Notes: a model not told the origin generated them from the letters alone. DNA of 64,000 bases from Streptomyces sp. HNM0575 (GCF_012726265.1 NZ_JAASAG010000004.1:186001-250000), one strand, 5' to 3'; positions 25,060-34,651 are shown, counted from the first letter of the stretch. Translations and numbers: made by a program.

Positions 25060-25788
25060 ATGAGTGACACGGGCCTGCGGGTGGTGTGGGTATACCCCGA
25101 CCTGCTCAGCACCTACGGCGACCAGGGCAACGCACTGGTGGTGGAGCGCCGCGCGCAGCAGCGCGGGCTGGCGGTGCAGCGCACCGACATCCGCTCCGAC
25201 GAGCAGGTGCCCACCTCCGCGGACATCTATCTCATCGGCGGCGGCGAGGACCGGCCGCAGCGGCTCGCCGCGGAGCGGCTGCTGCGCGACGGCGGGCTCA
25301 GGCGCGCCGTCGACAACGGGGCGATCATCTTCTCCGTGTGCGCCGGCTACCAGATCCTCGGCCGGGAGTTCGTCAACGACCTCGGCGAACCGCAGCAGGG
25401 CCTCGGGCTGCTGGACGTCGTCAGCACGCGCGGCGAGGCCGAGCGCTGCGTCGGCGACGTACTGGCCGACATCGACCCGAACCTGGGCCTGCCGGAGCTG
25501 ACCGGCTTCGAGAACCACCAGGGCATCACGCACATCGGCCCCACCGCGAAGCCGCTCGCGCGGGTGCGGCTGGGCAAGGGCAACGGCACCGGCGACGGCA
25601 CCGAAGGGGCGTGGAACGACACGGTCTTCGGTACGTACATGCACGGCCCGGTGCTGGCCCGCAACCCGCAGATCGCCGACCACCTCATCAAGCTGGCGCT
25701 GGATGTGAACGCGCTCCCGCCGGTCGACGACCAGTGGTACGACGCGCTGCGCAAGGAGCGGATCTCCGCGGCCGTCCAGCCCGCCTGA
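25060..25788 (+). CDS. gatD: Lipid II isoglutaminyl synthase, glutaminase subunit GatD
   Basis: The 242-residue class-I-like glutaminase (CobB/CobQ type) supplies ammonia to MurT. The nucleophile Cys is in IIFSVCAGYQILGREF (about 91-106) and the catalytic His in GTYMHGPVLARNP (about 189-201). The glycine-rich YLIGGGEDRPQR and the ENHQGITHIG loop are also typical. I choose the ATG at 25060, where AAGGAG is 9 nt upstream; the TTG at 25051 touches the ribosome site. The two subunits form a stable heterodimer. Confidence 0.95.
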   Translation: MSDTGLRVVWVYPDLLSTYGDQGNALVVERRAQQRGLAVQRTDIRSDEQVPTSADIYLIGGGEDRPQRLAAERLLRDGGLRRAVDNGAIIFSVCAGYQILGREFVNDLGEPQQGLGLLDVVSTRGEAERCVGDVLADIDPNLGLPELTGFENHQGITHIGPTAKPLARVRLGKGNGTGDGTEGAWNDTVFGTYMHGPVLARNPQIADHLIKLALDVNALPPVDDQWYDALRKERISAAVQPA

Positions 25789-25929
25789 CGCCTCCGCCCA
25801 CTCGCCTCCGCCCACCCGTCTCCGCCCGCTCCCCCGGGGCCTGTCCGGCCGGCCGGGGGCCGCGGGCGGCGGCGCAAAGGCGGGGGAATACGCTTGTCGG
25901 GCAGAACGCCCCAAGTCAGGAGAGCAGGG

Positions 25930-26880
25930 ATGGACCACGGCGGGCACGGCATGACGATGGATCTGCCGCCGTTCACACTCGGCCGCGGTCTGGAGTTCAC
26001 CGGCGAGCCGTTCTTCCTGACGGGCTGTATTGCCGCTCTGGTGCTGTACGCGGCCGCCGTGGTGCGGCTGCGCCGCCGCGGCGACGCGTGGCCCCTGCCC
26101 CGTACGGTCGCGTGGGTGCTGGGTGTGCTGAGCGTCGCCGTGACGATGTGCACGGCGCTCAACGAGTACGGAATGGTGCTCTTCAGCGTCCACATGGTGC
26201 AGCACATGATCATCAGCATGCTCGCGCCGATCCTGCTGCTGCTCGGGGCGCCGGTGACGCTGACGCTGCGGGCGCTGCCGTCGGCCGGGCGCGGGCGCAA
26301 GGGGCCGCGGGAGCTGCTGGTGGGCCTGCTGCACAGCAGGGTCCTGCGCGTCCTCACCCACCCCGCGTTCACGATCCCGCTGTTCATCGCGAGTCTCTAC
26401 GCGCTGTACTTCACGCCGATCTTCGACTTCCTGATGCGCTCGACGGCCGGGCACCTCGCGATGATGGTGCACTTCCTGCTGGTCGGGCTCGTCTTCTTCT
26501 GGCCGATCATGGGCGTCGACCCGGGCCCGCACCGGCCCGGCTATCTGATGCGGATGCTGGAGCTGTTCGCGGGGATGCCCTTCCACGCGTTCTTCGGGAT
26601 CGCGCTGATGATGGGCTCGGAGCCGATGATCGCCACGTACGCGCATCCGTCGGCCTCCCTGGAGGTGACGGCGCTGTCGGACCAGACGGCCGCCGGCGGC
26701 ATCGCCTGGGCGTTCAGCGAGATCCCGTCGGTGCTGGTGCTGCTCGCGCTGGTCTTCCAGTGGCACCGCTCGGAGGAGCGGGAGGCCAGGCGCCGCGACC
26801 GCATGGCCGACCGGGACGGCGACAAGGAGCTCGCGGCGTACAACGCCTATCTGGCCTCCCTCCAGGCACGTCAGCAGTGA
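25930..26880 (+). CDS. CtaG-like cytochrome c oxidase assembly membrane protein
   Basis: The 316-residue polytopic protein (seven or more hydrophobic segments) matches the caa3-type CtaG family. It has a His-rich N-terminus (MDHGGHGMTMDLPPF), the HMVQHMIISMLAPILLLLGAP motif, LTHPAFTIPLFIASLYALYFTP and HLAMMVHFLLVGLVFFWPIMG. The family helps insert copper in caa3 oxidases; the conserved histidines may bind the metal. Start: ATG 25930 after AGGAGAG. The short membrane protein 26990-27148 follows in the same direction. Confidence 0.9.
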   Translation: MDHGGHGMTMDLPPFTLGRGLEFTGEPFFLTGCIAALVLYAAAVVRLRRRGDAWPLPRTVAWVLGVLSVAVTMCTALNEYGMVLFSVHMVQHMIISMLAPILLLLGAPVTLTLRALPSAGRGRKGPRELLVGLLHSRVLRVLTHPAFTIPLFIASLYALYFTPIFDFLMRSTAGHLAMMVHFLLVGLVFFWPIMGVDPGPHRPGYLMRMLELFAGMPFHAFFGIALMMGSEPMIATYAHPSASLEVTALSDQTAAGGIAWAFSEIPSVLVLLALVFQWHRSEEREARRRDRMADRDGDKELAAYNAYLASLQARQQ

Positions 26881-26989
26881 ATCCCGGGGCGTAGCGCCCG
26901 CGCCCGTGGGCGAGCGACCATGGGAGACGGACCCGGTCCTTTTTGTACGGGAATCCCCGTCGCCGGCCGGGTCGTGGGAGGAGGGTGTG

Positions 26990-27148
26990 ATGCCTGGCTC
27001 TGCTAAGACCCTGACCGTCGTCACGGTCGGGGCGCTGGTGCTCGTGACGGCGTACACGGTGACGATGGGCAGCAGCGGATGGCTCTGGTTCGCCTGGGTC
27101 GTCCTGGTTCTGGTCACGGCGGGGGCCGCCACGGCACAGCGGAACTGA
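26990..27148 (+). CDS. Small two-helix membrane protein
   Basis: The 52-residue protein consists almost only of two hydrophobic helices (TLTVVTVGALVLVTAYTVT and WLWFAWVVLVLVTAGAAT) around a GSSG turn. ATG 26990 has GGAGGAGG just upstream, which makes a real gene likely. The position directly after ctaG is shared by similar tiny proteins in Streptomyces, so a link with oxidase assembly is possible but unproven. Confidence 0.75.
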   Translation: MPGSAKTLTVVTVGALVLVTAYTVTMGSSGWLWFAWVVLVLVTAGAATAQRN

Positions 27149-27237
27149 AGCCGTCTGCGGTGGGCCCCCTCCCCCGTCCCTGAGTCGGCGGGCTACCCTG
27201 CGATCTCACCGAACGCATGGGGGAAGGCCGTCATCGC

Positions 27238-27972
27238 GTGTTCTACAACTTGTTCAAGTACGTATTGCTGGGGCCCCTGTTGCGGCTGTACTTCCGTCCC
27301 CGGATCGAGGGGCTGGAGAACATCCCCGACGACGGGGCGGCCATCGTGGCCGGCAATCATCTCTCCGTCTCCGACCACTTTCTGATGCCGGCGATCCTCC
27401 GACGGCGCATCACTTTCCTGGCGAAGTCGGAGTACTTCACGGGGCCGGGCCTGAAGGGCCGTCTGACCGCGGCCTTCTTCCGCAGCGTCGGCCAGATCCC
27501 GGTCGACCGCTCGGGCAAGGGGGCCGGGCAGGCCGCCATCGATGAGGGTCTGGGGGTGCTGAGCAAGGGCGAGCTGCTGGGCATCTACCCCGAGGGCACC
27601 CGCTCCCACGACGGGCGGCTCTACAAGGGCAGGGTCGGTGTCGCGTCGATGGCGCTCCAGGCGGGTGTGAAGGTGATTCCGTGCGCGATGGTCGGCACCT
27701 TCGAACTCCAGCCGCCCGGGCGGAAGATGCCGCGGTTCGGGAAGGTGACGATCCGTTTCGGGGAGCCGCTGGACTTCTCCCGCTACTCCGGGATGGAGGG
27801 CGAGCGCACGGCGCTGCGGGCCGTCACCGACGAGATCATCCACGAGATCCTTCAGCTGTCCGGCCAGGAGTACGTCGACATGTACGCACCGGAGGCGAAG
27901 GCCCTACAGGCACAGGAGCGGCAGCAGGCGCGTGCGCGCGGGCCGAAGGACCAGGAGCGCAAGAGCAGTTGA
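27238..27972 (+). CDS. plsC: 1-Acyl-sn-glycerol-3-phosphate acyltransferase family protein
   Basis: The 244-residue membrane-associated acyltransferase converts lysophosphatidate to phosphatidate, or acylates a related lysolipid. It carries the catalytic NHLSVSDHFL (NHx4D), the FRSVGQIPVDRSG block and the EGTRSHDGRLYKG phosphate-binding motif. I choose the GTG at 27238 (VFYNLFKYVLLGPLLRL, the usual hydrophobic opening) over the ATG at 27217, which lacks a ribosome site. The charged tail QERQQARARGPKDQERKSS is variable in the family. Confidence 0.9.
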   Translation: MFYNLFKYVLLGPLLRLYFRPRIEGLENIPDDGAAIVAGNHLSVSDHFLMPAILRRRITFLAKSEYFTGPGLKGRLTAAFFRSVGQIPVDRSGKGAGQAAIDEGLGVLSKGELLGIYPEGTRSHDGRLYKGRVGVASMALQAGVKVIPCAMVGTFELQPPGRKMPRFGKVTIRFGEPLDFSRYSGMEGERTALRAVTDEIIHEILQLSGQEYVDMYAPEAKALQAQERQQARARGPKDQERKSS

Positions 27973-28023
27973 ACCCGGCGGGCGCCTGAGGTCCCGAGGG
28001 GCGGCGGGGCGGCTGGACCACGA

Positions 28024-28067
28024 CACGGCGAGGGGGCGGACCGGAGACCGGCCGCCCCCTCGCCGTG
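28024..28067. terminator. Bidirectional hairpin terminator
   Basis: CACGGCGAGGGGGCGG (28024-28039) pairs perfectly with 28052-28067, and the loop itself contains a CCGG/CCGG mini-stem. It sits between the convergent plsC and peptidase genes. Confidence 0.85.
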
Positions 28068-28121
28068 CGGTGAGGACTCTTCGGTTCTCTTCTCCTCGGA
28101 TCTCCTTCAGATCCCGCCGGG

Positions 28122-29774
28122 TCAGCGCGGGGCGCCCAGCCGTGCCGAGTTGGCCTTGGCCTCCGGCCCCGTCAGCCCGGAGACGATCTGCGGCACCGGC
28201 TTCGCGTGCGGCCCGCAGGTGACGTCCTTCCCGTCCACGGTGCCGTCGACCAGATAGGCGTCGATGCGCTTGTTGATGCAGGGGTTTCGCACGTTGGTGA
28301 TGCCGTGCGATCCGGCGTCCCGCTCGGTGATCAGACGCGAGCCCTTGAGGCGCTTGTGCACTTCGAGCGCACCGCGGTACGGGGTGGCCGCGTCACGCTC
28401 GGACTGTGCGATCAGAACGGGCGGCAGCCCCTTGTCCGCACCGACCTCCACCGGCTCCCGCTGCTTCTCCGGCCAGGTGCCGCAGGGCAGGTTCAGCCAG
28501 GTGTTGGACCAGGTGAGGAACGGATACTTCTTGTGCAGGCGGGTGCTGTCCCGGTCCCACCTGTCCCAGGCGGACGGCCACTTGGCGTCGTTGCACTCGA
28601 CGGCGGTGTAGACGGCGTTGCCGTTCTCCGACGCCTTGTTGCCGGCCTTGTCGGACATGTCGGGGCCGGCGGCGTCCACGAGTGCCTTCTCGTCGCCCTT
28701 GACGTAGGAGGACCAGGCCTTGGCGACCTCCGCCCACATCTGGTCGTAGTAGGGGGCGTTCTGGAAGAAGGCGAGCAGTTCGGCCGGGCCGACGACTCCG
28801 CCGAAGGGCTTCTTCTTGGCCTCGGCCCGCAGCTTCTCCCACTGCTTCTGCACCTTGGCGGCGCTGTCGCCGAGGCCGTAGGTGTCGTCGTGCTCGGCGA
28901 CCCACTTCGTCCAGTCCTCCCAGCGGGTCTGGAAGGCGACGTCCTGGTCGAGGTTGTTCTTGTACCAGATCTGCTCGCGGGAGGGGTTGACGACGCTGTC
29001 CACGATCATGCGGCGCACATGCGTCGGGAAGAGGGTGCTGTAGACGGAGCCGATGTAGGTGCCGTAGGAGACGCCGAGGTAGTTCAGCTTCTTGTCGCCG
29101 AGGGCGGCACGGATGACGTCGAGGTCGCGTGCCGTGTTGGGCGTCGTCATGTGCGGGAGCAGACCGCCGCTGCGCTCCTTGCAGCCGTCGGCGTACTCCT
29201 TGGCCAGCTTGCGCTGGGCCGTCTTGTCCGCTTCGTCGTCGGGGACGGGGTCCGCCTTCGGCGCCTTCACGAACTCCTGGGGATCCATGCAGGAGATGGG
29301 CGAGGAGTGCCCGACGCCGCGGGGGTCGAAGCCGACGAAGTCGTAGGCCCTGGCCGTCTTGGTCCACAGGGGGTTGTCGCGGGTGATGCGCGTCGGGAAG
29401 GACAGGCCGGAGCCGCCCGGCCCGCCGGGGTTGTAGATCAGCGAGCCCTGGCGGTCCTTCTTTCCGCCGGTGCTCTTGGCACGGTCGACCGCGATCTTGA
29501 TCTTCTGCCCGCCGGGGTCGGCGTAGTCGACCGGCACGGTGACGAACCCGCACTGGACGGGCTGTTCGAGGCCCCAGTCCTTGGGACAGTCCTTCCAGTC
29601 GACGCCTTCTTTGGCGGCGCGGGCAGCGGCGGCCGTCACGCCACGTGCCTCGGCACCGCCTCCGGATTCCGCGTGACCGCTGCCGGCGTCCGCGAACGCC
29701 GAAGGGACGGCGACGAGTCCGGCGGTGAGCGCCGTCGCGCCGACGGCGGCGATGCTTGCTTTGCGTATGTTCAC
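28122..29774 (-). CDS. Secreted alpha/beta-hydrolase peptidase (tripeptidyl aminopeptidase type)
   Basis: The 550-residue precursor has a signal peptide (NIRKASIAAVGATALTAGLV, cleavage near AFA-DA) and a peptidase S33-like hydrolase domain: oxyanion-loop GGPGGSG, nucleophile elbow LGVSYGTYIG, and the C-terminal TAP-like domain with the catalytic Asp region PVLIAQSERDAATPY and the His in DAGSHGITN. Streptomyces tripeptidyl aminopeptidases and SlpD/SlpE have the same layout. It acts outside the cell, removing N-terminal tripeptides or trimming secreted proteins. A palindrome lies 42 bp upstream of the start. Confidence 0.93.
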   Translation of the reverse strand: MNIRKASIAAVGATALTAGLVAVPSAFADAGSGHAESGGGAEARGVTAAAARAAKEGVDWKDCPKDWGLEQPVQCGFVTVPVDYADPGGQKIKIAVDRAKSTGGKKDRQGSLIYNPGGPGGSGLSFPTRITRDNPLWTKTARAYDFVGFDPRGVGHSSPISCMDPQEFVKAPKADPVPDDEADKTAQRKLAKEYADGCKERSGGLLPHMTTPNTARDLDVIRAALGDKKLNYLGVSYGTYIGSVYSTLFPTHVRRMIVDSVVNPSREQIWYKNNLDQDVAFQTRWEDWTKWVAEHDDTYGLGDSAAKVQKQWEKLRAEAKKKPFGGVVGPAELLAFFQNAPYYDQMWAEVAKAWSSYVKGDEKALVDAAGPDMSDKAGNKASENGNAVYTAVECNDAKWPSAWDRWDRDSTRLHKKYPFLTWSNTWLNLPCGTWPEKQREPVEVGADKGLPPVLIAQSERDAATPYRGALEVHKRLKGSRLITERDAGSHGITNVRNPCINKRIDAYLVDGTVDGKDVTCGPHAKPVPQIVSGLTGPEAKANSARLGAPR

Positions 29775-29815
29775 GTGGGGTGCTCCCCCTTGGGGTGGCT
29801 GGCCGCTGGAGGCGG

Positions 29816-29836
29816 ACCGTGATCCTTGATCACGGT
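29816..29836 (-). promoter_or_regulatory. Perfect palindrome (arms ACCGTGATC) upstream of the secreted peptidase
   Basis: Nine-base arms at 29816-29824 and 29828-29836 flank CTT. It lies 42 bp before the peptidase start codon, in the right place for an operator or a 5' hairpin. The protein that would bind it is unknown. Confidence 0.55.
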
Positions 29837-29950
29837 CACCGTCGATCCTTACCTGCCCGTAGCATGCAGGGGACAGGGTGCGCCGATGATCTTTACCAAG
29901 TCGTGAATCTACCGGTACCGGCCGGTGCGCACCTCAGGAGCGGGTCCGTC

Positions 29951-29998
29951 CGGGGGTACGGCCAGGGGTACGACCGGGGGTACGACCGGGGGTAGGGG
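29951..29998. repeat. 12-bp tandem repeat, four copies (CGGGGGTACGAC type)
   Basis: Four 12-bp units share the core GGGGTA; units two and three differ by one base and the first and last carry more changes. The array lies in the 290-bp spacer between the secreted peptidase and the TetR gene. Confidence 0.8.
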
Positions 29999-30066
29999 CC
30001 GTCCAGCGAGAACGCCCGGAGCCGCGGCAACGCGCAGGGTGGCGGCGGCAGTTGGAGCCGCGGGCA

Positions 30067-30711
30067 TCACCCCGGATGCTCCTCCCCGCCCACCGCCGAC
30101 GACGGAACGTTCATGGTGACCAGCGCCCGCAGGCCTTCCTGGAACCCGGCGGGGTCCATTCCGCCGAAGAGCGCCTGCTGTACGAAGTAGCCCTGGACGG
30201 TGCCGATGAGAGTGCGCGCGACATGGTCGGGGTCCGCCGCGGGATCCACCCAGCCGCGGGCCTGGTACGCCTCGACGAGCTGCACCCACTGGCCGCGCAG
30301 ACCCTCGTATCCCTCGCTGAGGACCCGTGCCACGTCCGGATTGCGCAGCGTCTCCCCCCACACCTGCATCAGCAGCTGCGGCAGTGCGCGCTGGTCGTCG
30401 GAGTCGCCGAGCGACTTGCGCAGCCTGGAGAACACGGAGGCGAACAGCTCGTCCGGGGTGGGCGGCGGGTCGGCGGCGGCGACCGCGGCGTAGGACTCCC
30501 GGACGCTCTCCAGCGTCTCCGCGGCGACCGCGGCGACGATCTCCTCCTTGCTGCGGAAGTAGCGGTAGACCGCGCCGGCCGACAGACCGGCCTCCCTGAG
30601 CACGTCCTGCATGGACGTGGCGTGGAAGCCGTTGCGCGTGAAGCAGCGGCGTGCCCCGTCGAGGATCTGCCGCCGTCGGGCGTCGAGGTGCTCCTGGGAA
30701 ACGCGGGCCAT
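30067..30711 (-). CDS. TetR-family transcriptional regulator
   Basis: The 214-residue protein has the TetR DNA-binding domain (RRQILDGARRCFTRNGFHAT, then MQDVLREAGLSAGAVYRYFRSKEEI, about 13-60) and a C-terminal domain with PQLLMQVWGETLRNPDVARVL, common among actinobacterial efflux-linked regulators. It diverges from a membrane protein gene, with two copies of an AAAACGAACG operator between them, so it very likely represses both. Ligand unknown. Confidence 0.92.
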   Translation of the reverse strand: MARVSQEHLDARRRQILDGARRCFTRNGFHATSMQDVLREAGLSAGAVYRYFRSKEEIVAAVAAETLESVRESYAAVAAADPPPTPDELFASVFSRLRKSLGDSDDQRALPQLLMQVWGETLRNPDVARVLSEGYEGLRGQWVQLVEAYQARGWVDPAADPDHVARTLIGTVQGYFVQQALFGGMDPAGFQEGLRALVTMNVPSSAVGGEEHPG

Positions 30712-30724
30712 GGCGCCGGAGCTT

Positions 30725-30796
30725 AAAACGAACGTTCATTCTTGACAAGCGGGGACCGATGGCGGAACGGTGGGCCCGTAAAAACGAACGATCCTT
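30725..30796. promoter_or_regulatory. Two AAAACGAACGxTCxTT operators overlapping a TTGACA promoter
   Basis: AAAACGAACGTTCATT (30725-30740, core palindrome GAACGTTC) and AAAACGAACGATCCTT (30781-30796) flank a TTGACA -35 (30742-30747) with a weak -10 AACGGT 18 bp later, aimed at the membrane protein gene. The arrangement fits repression of both divergent genes by the TetR protein. Confidence 0.7.
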
Positions 30797-30821
30797 CTCT
30801 TTAGATCGGGAGGGCCACCGC

Positions 30822-31889
30822 ATGTCCGGTTCCCCGCGTCCCCGCCCGCCGGTTCCGCGCTTCCGCGCGTTCCTCGCCGCGCTGCTCCTCGCACCGCTGA
30901 TCGTCTCGGTCGCCCTGTGGGCCTTCGCCTGGCCCGCAGCGCGTACGGCACCTCGCGAGCTGCCCGTGGGGATAGCGGGCCCGCCTGCCGCCGCCGCTCC
31001 GGTCGAGCAGCAACTCACCCGCCACGCCGGAGAGTTCGACGTCCACCGGTACGGCGACGAGACCGCCGCCCGCGAGGCCGTCGAACGGCGGGAGATCTAC
31101 GGTGCGTTCGTGGTGCGGCCGGACGGACCCCACGTGCTGACGGCGAGCGCGGCGAGTCCCGTGGTCGCGCAGGCCCTCCAACAGGCCGCGGGCGGCGGGC
31201 ACTCGGGCGGTGAGCACTCGGGGGGCGGGGCGGCGAACCCGCCGTCCGCGAACGGCGGCACGGCCCACTCCACCGATGTGGTCGCCGCACCCTCGGCCGA
31301 TCCGCGTGGCGCAGCGCTGAGTTCGAGCGTGCTGCCGATGGCGATCGGCGGGGTGGTGGCCGGCGCGGTCGTCGTCACGCTCGGGCTGCGCGGCACCCGT
31401 GCCGTACTGGCGCTGCTGGGCGCCGCCGCGCTCGTGGGCGGGGCGGCCGCCGCGCTCACCCACAGCTGGCTGGGCGTGCTCACCGGGGACTGGTGGGCCG
31501 AGGCGGCCGCGTTCGGGCTGATGTCGCTCGCGGTGAGTGCGGGAGTGGCCGGGCTCGGCACGCTGGTGGGTCCCGCGGGGATCGGACTGGGGGCGATGGT
31601 GATGGTGATGTTCGGCAATCCCCTCTCAGGGGTCACATCGGCCCCGGAGATGCTGCCGCAGCCGCTCGGCGACATCGGCCAGTGGCTGCCGCCGGGGGCG
31701 GGGGCGACGCTGCTGCGGTCCGTGGGCTTCTTCGACGGCCGTGCCTCGGACTCGCCCGTACTGGTGCTGACCGTATGGGCGGTGGCCGGGCTGACGCTGG
31801 TGACGATCGGCGGGCTGCGGAAGCAGCCCGGGCCGGAGCCGGAGTCCGGCGGACGGCCGCAGCCGGCGGCACGGGTGCCGGCGGGCTGA
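30822..31889 (+). CDS. ABC-2/YhgE-Pip-like membrane protein without an ATPase
   Basis: The 355-residue protein has an N-terminal transmembrane helix (FLAALLLAPLIVSVALWAFA), an extracytoplasmic domain of about 130 residues (LPVGIAGPP ... DETAAREAVERREIYGAFVV ... LTASAASPVVAQALQQAA) and five C-terminal helices. This is the layout of YhgE/Pip and DUF3533-like proteins related to ABC-2 permeases. The ectodomain has a Gly/His-rich linker (GGGHSGGEHSGGG). No ATP-binding protein is encoded nearby. ATG 30822 follows GGGAGG. Control by the divergent TetR suggests induction by a toxic or lipophilic compound; the transported species is unknown. Confidence 0.8.
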   Translation: MSGSPRPRPPVPRFRAFLAALLLAPLIVSVALWAFAWPAARTAPRELPVGIAGPPAAAAPVEQQLTRHAGEFDVHRYGDETAAREAVERREIYGAFVVRPDGPHVLTASAASPVVAQALQQAAGGGHSGGEHSGGGAANPPSANGGTAHSTDVVAAPSADPRGAALSSSVLPMAIGGVVAGAVVVTLGLRGTRAVLALLGAAALVGGAAAALTHSWLGVLTGDWWAEAAAFGLMSLAVSAGVAGLGTLVGPAGIGLGAMVMVMFGNPLSGVTSAPEMLPQPLGDIGQWLPPGAGATLLRSVGFFDGRASDSPVLVLTVWAVAGLTLVTIGGLRKQPGPEPESGGRPQPAARVPAG

Positions 31890-31940
31890 CAACGGGCGGG
31901 CCCCGCCGCCGAGTTCGCGCCACGGGGCCCCGACTGACGG

Positions 31941-31980
31941 CCGTGCACCGCCTGTTGTGGAGGGCGACGGCGGTGCACGG
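31941..31980 (+). terminator. Hairpin terminator, 12-bp perfect stem
   Basis: CCGTGCACCGCC (31941-31952) pairs with 31969-31980 around a 16-nt loop, 50 bp after the membrane protein stop codon. Confidence 0.75.
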
Positions 31981-32064
31981 CTCCCTCGAGTGCCGGTACG
32001 GACCAACGCCCCGGATTCCGCCGCGACTCTCCGTATGTCGCAACCCCGCGTCCGGTAAACGCTC

Positions 32065-33103
<1,039 letters not shown>

Positions 33104-33139
33104 CGACGGTCCCCGGCCGCACCGCCACCAGCCGCGGCC

Positions 33140-33442
33140 TCAACTCTCCCGGCCCGGCCGCCTGTCACCGGCGGCCGGGCCGCGGTGCTGTGCGGCGATG
33201 CCGAAGCGCTGACGTTCGCCACCGGCGGACGGGACGTCGCGCACCGCCGAGACGGTGCTGATCACGCCCTCTTCTTCCGCGGCGTCCAGCTCTTGCAGCC
33301 TCTCCAGGTCAGCAGCCGATACGAGCGCCGCCAGCGGCTTGCCGTGCCGTGTGACGACCACGCGCTCACCGCCGTAGACGACGCGGTTGATCAAGTCGGC
33401 GAGGGCCGCGCGTGCTTGCGTCACCGGAATCTCGTACGTCAT
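33140..33442 (-). CDS. Phd/YefM-family antitoxin without an adjacent toxin
   Basis: The 100-residue protein begins [20 protein letters not shown] and continues [32 protein letters not shown], the complete Phd/YefM fold (DNA-binding N-terminus). The C-terminal part (about residues 55-100), which in antitoxins neutralises the toxin, is Arg/Gly-rich and unlike a toxin-binding helix. No RelE, Doc or PIN toxin gene lies next to it on the same strand; the neighbour is a divergent ClpP-like gene. A palindrome between them may be its autoregulatory operator. Confidence 0.85.
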   Translation of the reverse strand: MTYEIPVTQARAALADLINRVVYGGERVVVTRHGKPLAALVSAADLERLQELDAAEEEGVISTVSAVRDVPSAGGERQRFGIAAQHRGPAAGDRRPGRES

Positions 33443-33459
33443 GCTCCCAGGATAACGTC

Positions 33460-33476
33460 ATGTACGTCCTGTACAT
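33460..33476. promoter_or_regulatory. Perfect palindrome ATGTAC-N5-GTACAT between antitoxin and ClpP-like gene
   Basis: Six-base arms flank GTCCT in the 74-bp divergent spacer. Phd/YefM proteins bind short GTAC-containing palindromes (YefM core TGTACA), and TGTAC/GTACA arms fit this well. It could couple expression of both genes. Confidence 0.75.
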
Positions 33477-33516
33477 TTTTGACGTTCGAGCCCTCCGAGG
33501 GAGAAGAGGTGGCGTG

Positions 33517-34161
33517 ATGCCCGACCGGCCGTCAGCCCGCTACGTACTGCCGGAGCTGACCGAGCGCACCAGCAGCGGCACCCGTACGCTCGACCCGTAC
33601 TCCAAGCTCCTCGACGAGCGCATCGTCTTCCTGGGCACACCGATCGACGACACCGCGGCCAACGACGTGATGGCGCAGCTCATCCACCTCGAAGCGGCCG
33701 CACCCGACCAGGACATCTCCCTCTACATCAACTCCCCCGGCGGCTCGTTCACGGCGATGTCGGCGGTCTACGACACGATGCGCTACGTCAGCTGCGACAT
33801 CGAGACGGTCTGCCTGGGGCAGGCCGCCTCCTCCGCCTCCGTGCTGCTGGCGGCCGGAACTCCCGGAAAACGCATGGCACTTCCGGGTGCGCGCATCGTC
33901 ATCGAGCAGCCCGCGTTCGCCGAGCCCGTGGAGGGCCAGGCCGACGATCTGGCGATCCGGGCACGCGAACTGCTGCGCACCCGGGAGCTGCTGGAGGAGA
34001 TGTACGTACGGCACACCGGGCAGTCGCCCGAGACGGTCCGCGCGGACCTGGAGCGGGAGAAGATCTTCGACGCCGAGGGCGCGGTGGCGTACGGGCTCGT
34101 CGACCGGCTGACCGCCGGCCGCAAGGGCGAGGCCGCGGGCCGTCCCGGTGCCCGGGGGTGA
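33517..34161 (+). CDS. ClpP-like protein with an altered catalytic triad
   Basis: The 214-residue ClpP fold shows [33 protein letters not shown] and the Ser motif [16 protein letters not shown] (nucleophile about Ser105). The catalytic His position reads ARIVIEQPA (Glu130 instead of His in IHQP), and the Asp position in ADLEREKIF is Glu181. This may be a non-proteolytic partner subunit or regulator in a mixed ClpP ring, as Streptomyces have several ClpP paralogs. Start: ATG 33517 following AGAGG. The next gene overlaps by 4 bp (GTGA). Confidence 0.9.
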   Translation: MPDRPSARYVLPELTERTSSGTRTLDPYSKLLDERIVFLGTPIDDTAANDVMAQLIHLEAAAPDQDISLYINSPGGSFTAMSAVYDTMRYVSCDIETVCLGQAASSASVLLAAGTPGKRMALPGARIVIEQPAFAEPVEGQADDLAIRARELLRTRELLEEMYVRHTGQSPETVRADLEREKIFDAEGAVAYGLVDRLTAGRKGEAAGRPGARG

Positions 34162-34466
34162 GCGGCGTGCTTCCTCCCGAGCTGCCGCCGCTGCCCGCGC
34201 TGACCCGTGCGGAGTGCCGGCTGGTCGACGCGTATCTGGATGTGCTCGATGTGCTGGGGCGCGTCAACCCCGCGCGGTGCGAGCACACTTACGGCGCGCT
34301 GCGTGCGGCGCAGGCCCTGGCGGGCAAGGCCGCGGAGCTGCGCGACGCGCTGGAGCTGATGCACGAGCGAGGGGAGAACGAACTGCACGCCGCGACGCTG
34401 GCGACCGCACTCCGCGTACTGGACGGAGAGCGGCGTTCCTCGCTGGTGACCGTGCCGCCCGGCTGA
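34158..34466 (+). CDS. Small helical protein translationally coupled to the ClpP-like gene
   Basis: The 102-residue protein starts at a GTG overlapping the ClpP-like stop (GTGA). The sequence is predicted all-helical ([59 protein letters not shown]). I do not recognise a family. The tight coupling suggests a partner, adaptor or chaperone of the ClpP-like protein. No signal peptide or membrane helix is present. Confidence 0.75.
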   Translation: MSGVLPPELPPLPALTRAECRLVDAYLDVLDVLGRVNPARCEHTYGALRAAQALAGKAAELRDALELMHERGENELHAATLATALRVLDGERRSSLVTVPPG

Positions 34467-34651
34467 ACTACTGAACTCGCGGGTGAGGGCCGGCGCTTGG
34501 CGGGTTCGGGGGATTCGGGCGGGCCCGGGGATTCGGCGGGTTCCGGCGATTCTGCGCGTGCGCGCTTCGATGCGTGAGCCGCTCCGGCATGCGGACCGTC
34601 CGGCCGCGGACCGTGCGGTGCGGGGTCGCGCGGCCGTTCGTCACCTGCGCT

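Noticed and set aside
24859..27132. A 757-codon minus-strand frame
   Set aside because: It is antisense to murT, gatD and the CtaG-like gene, all of which have clear motifs on the plus strand.
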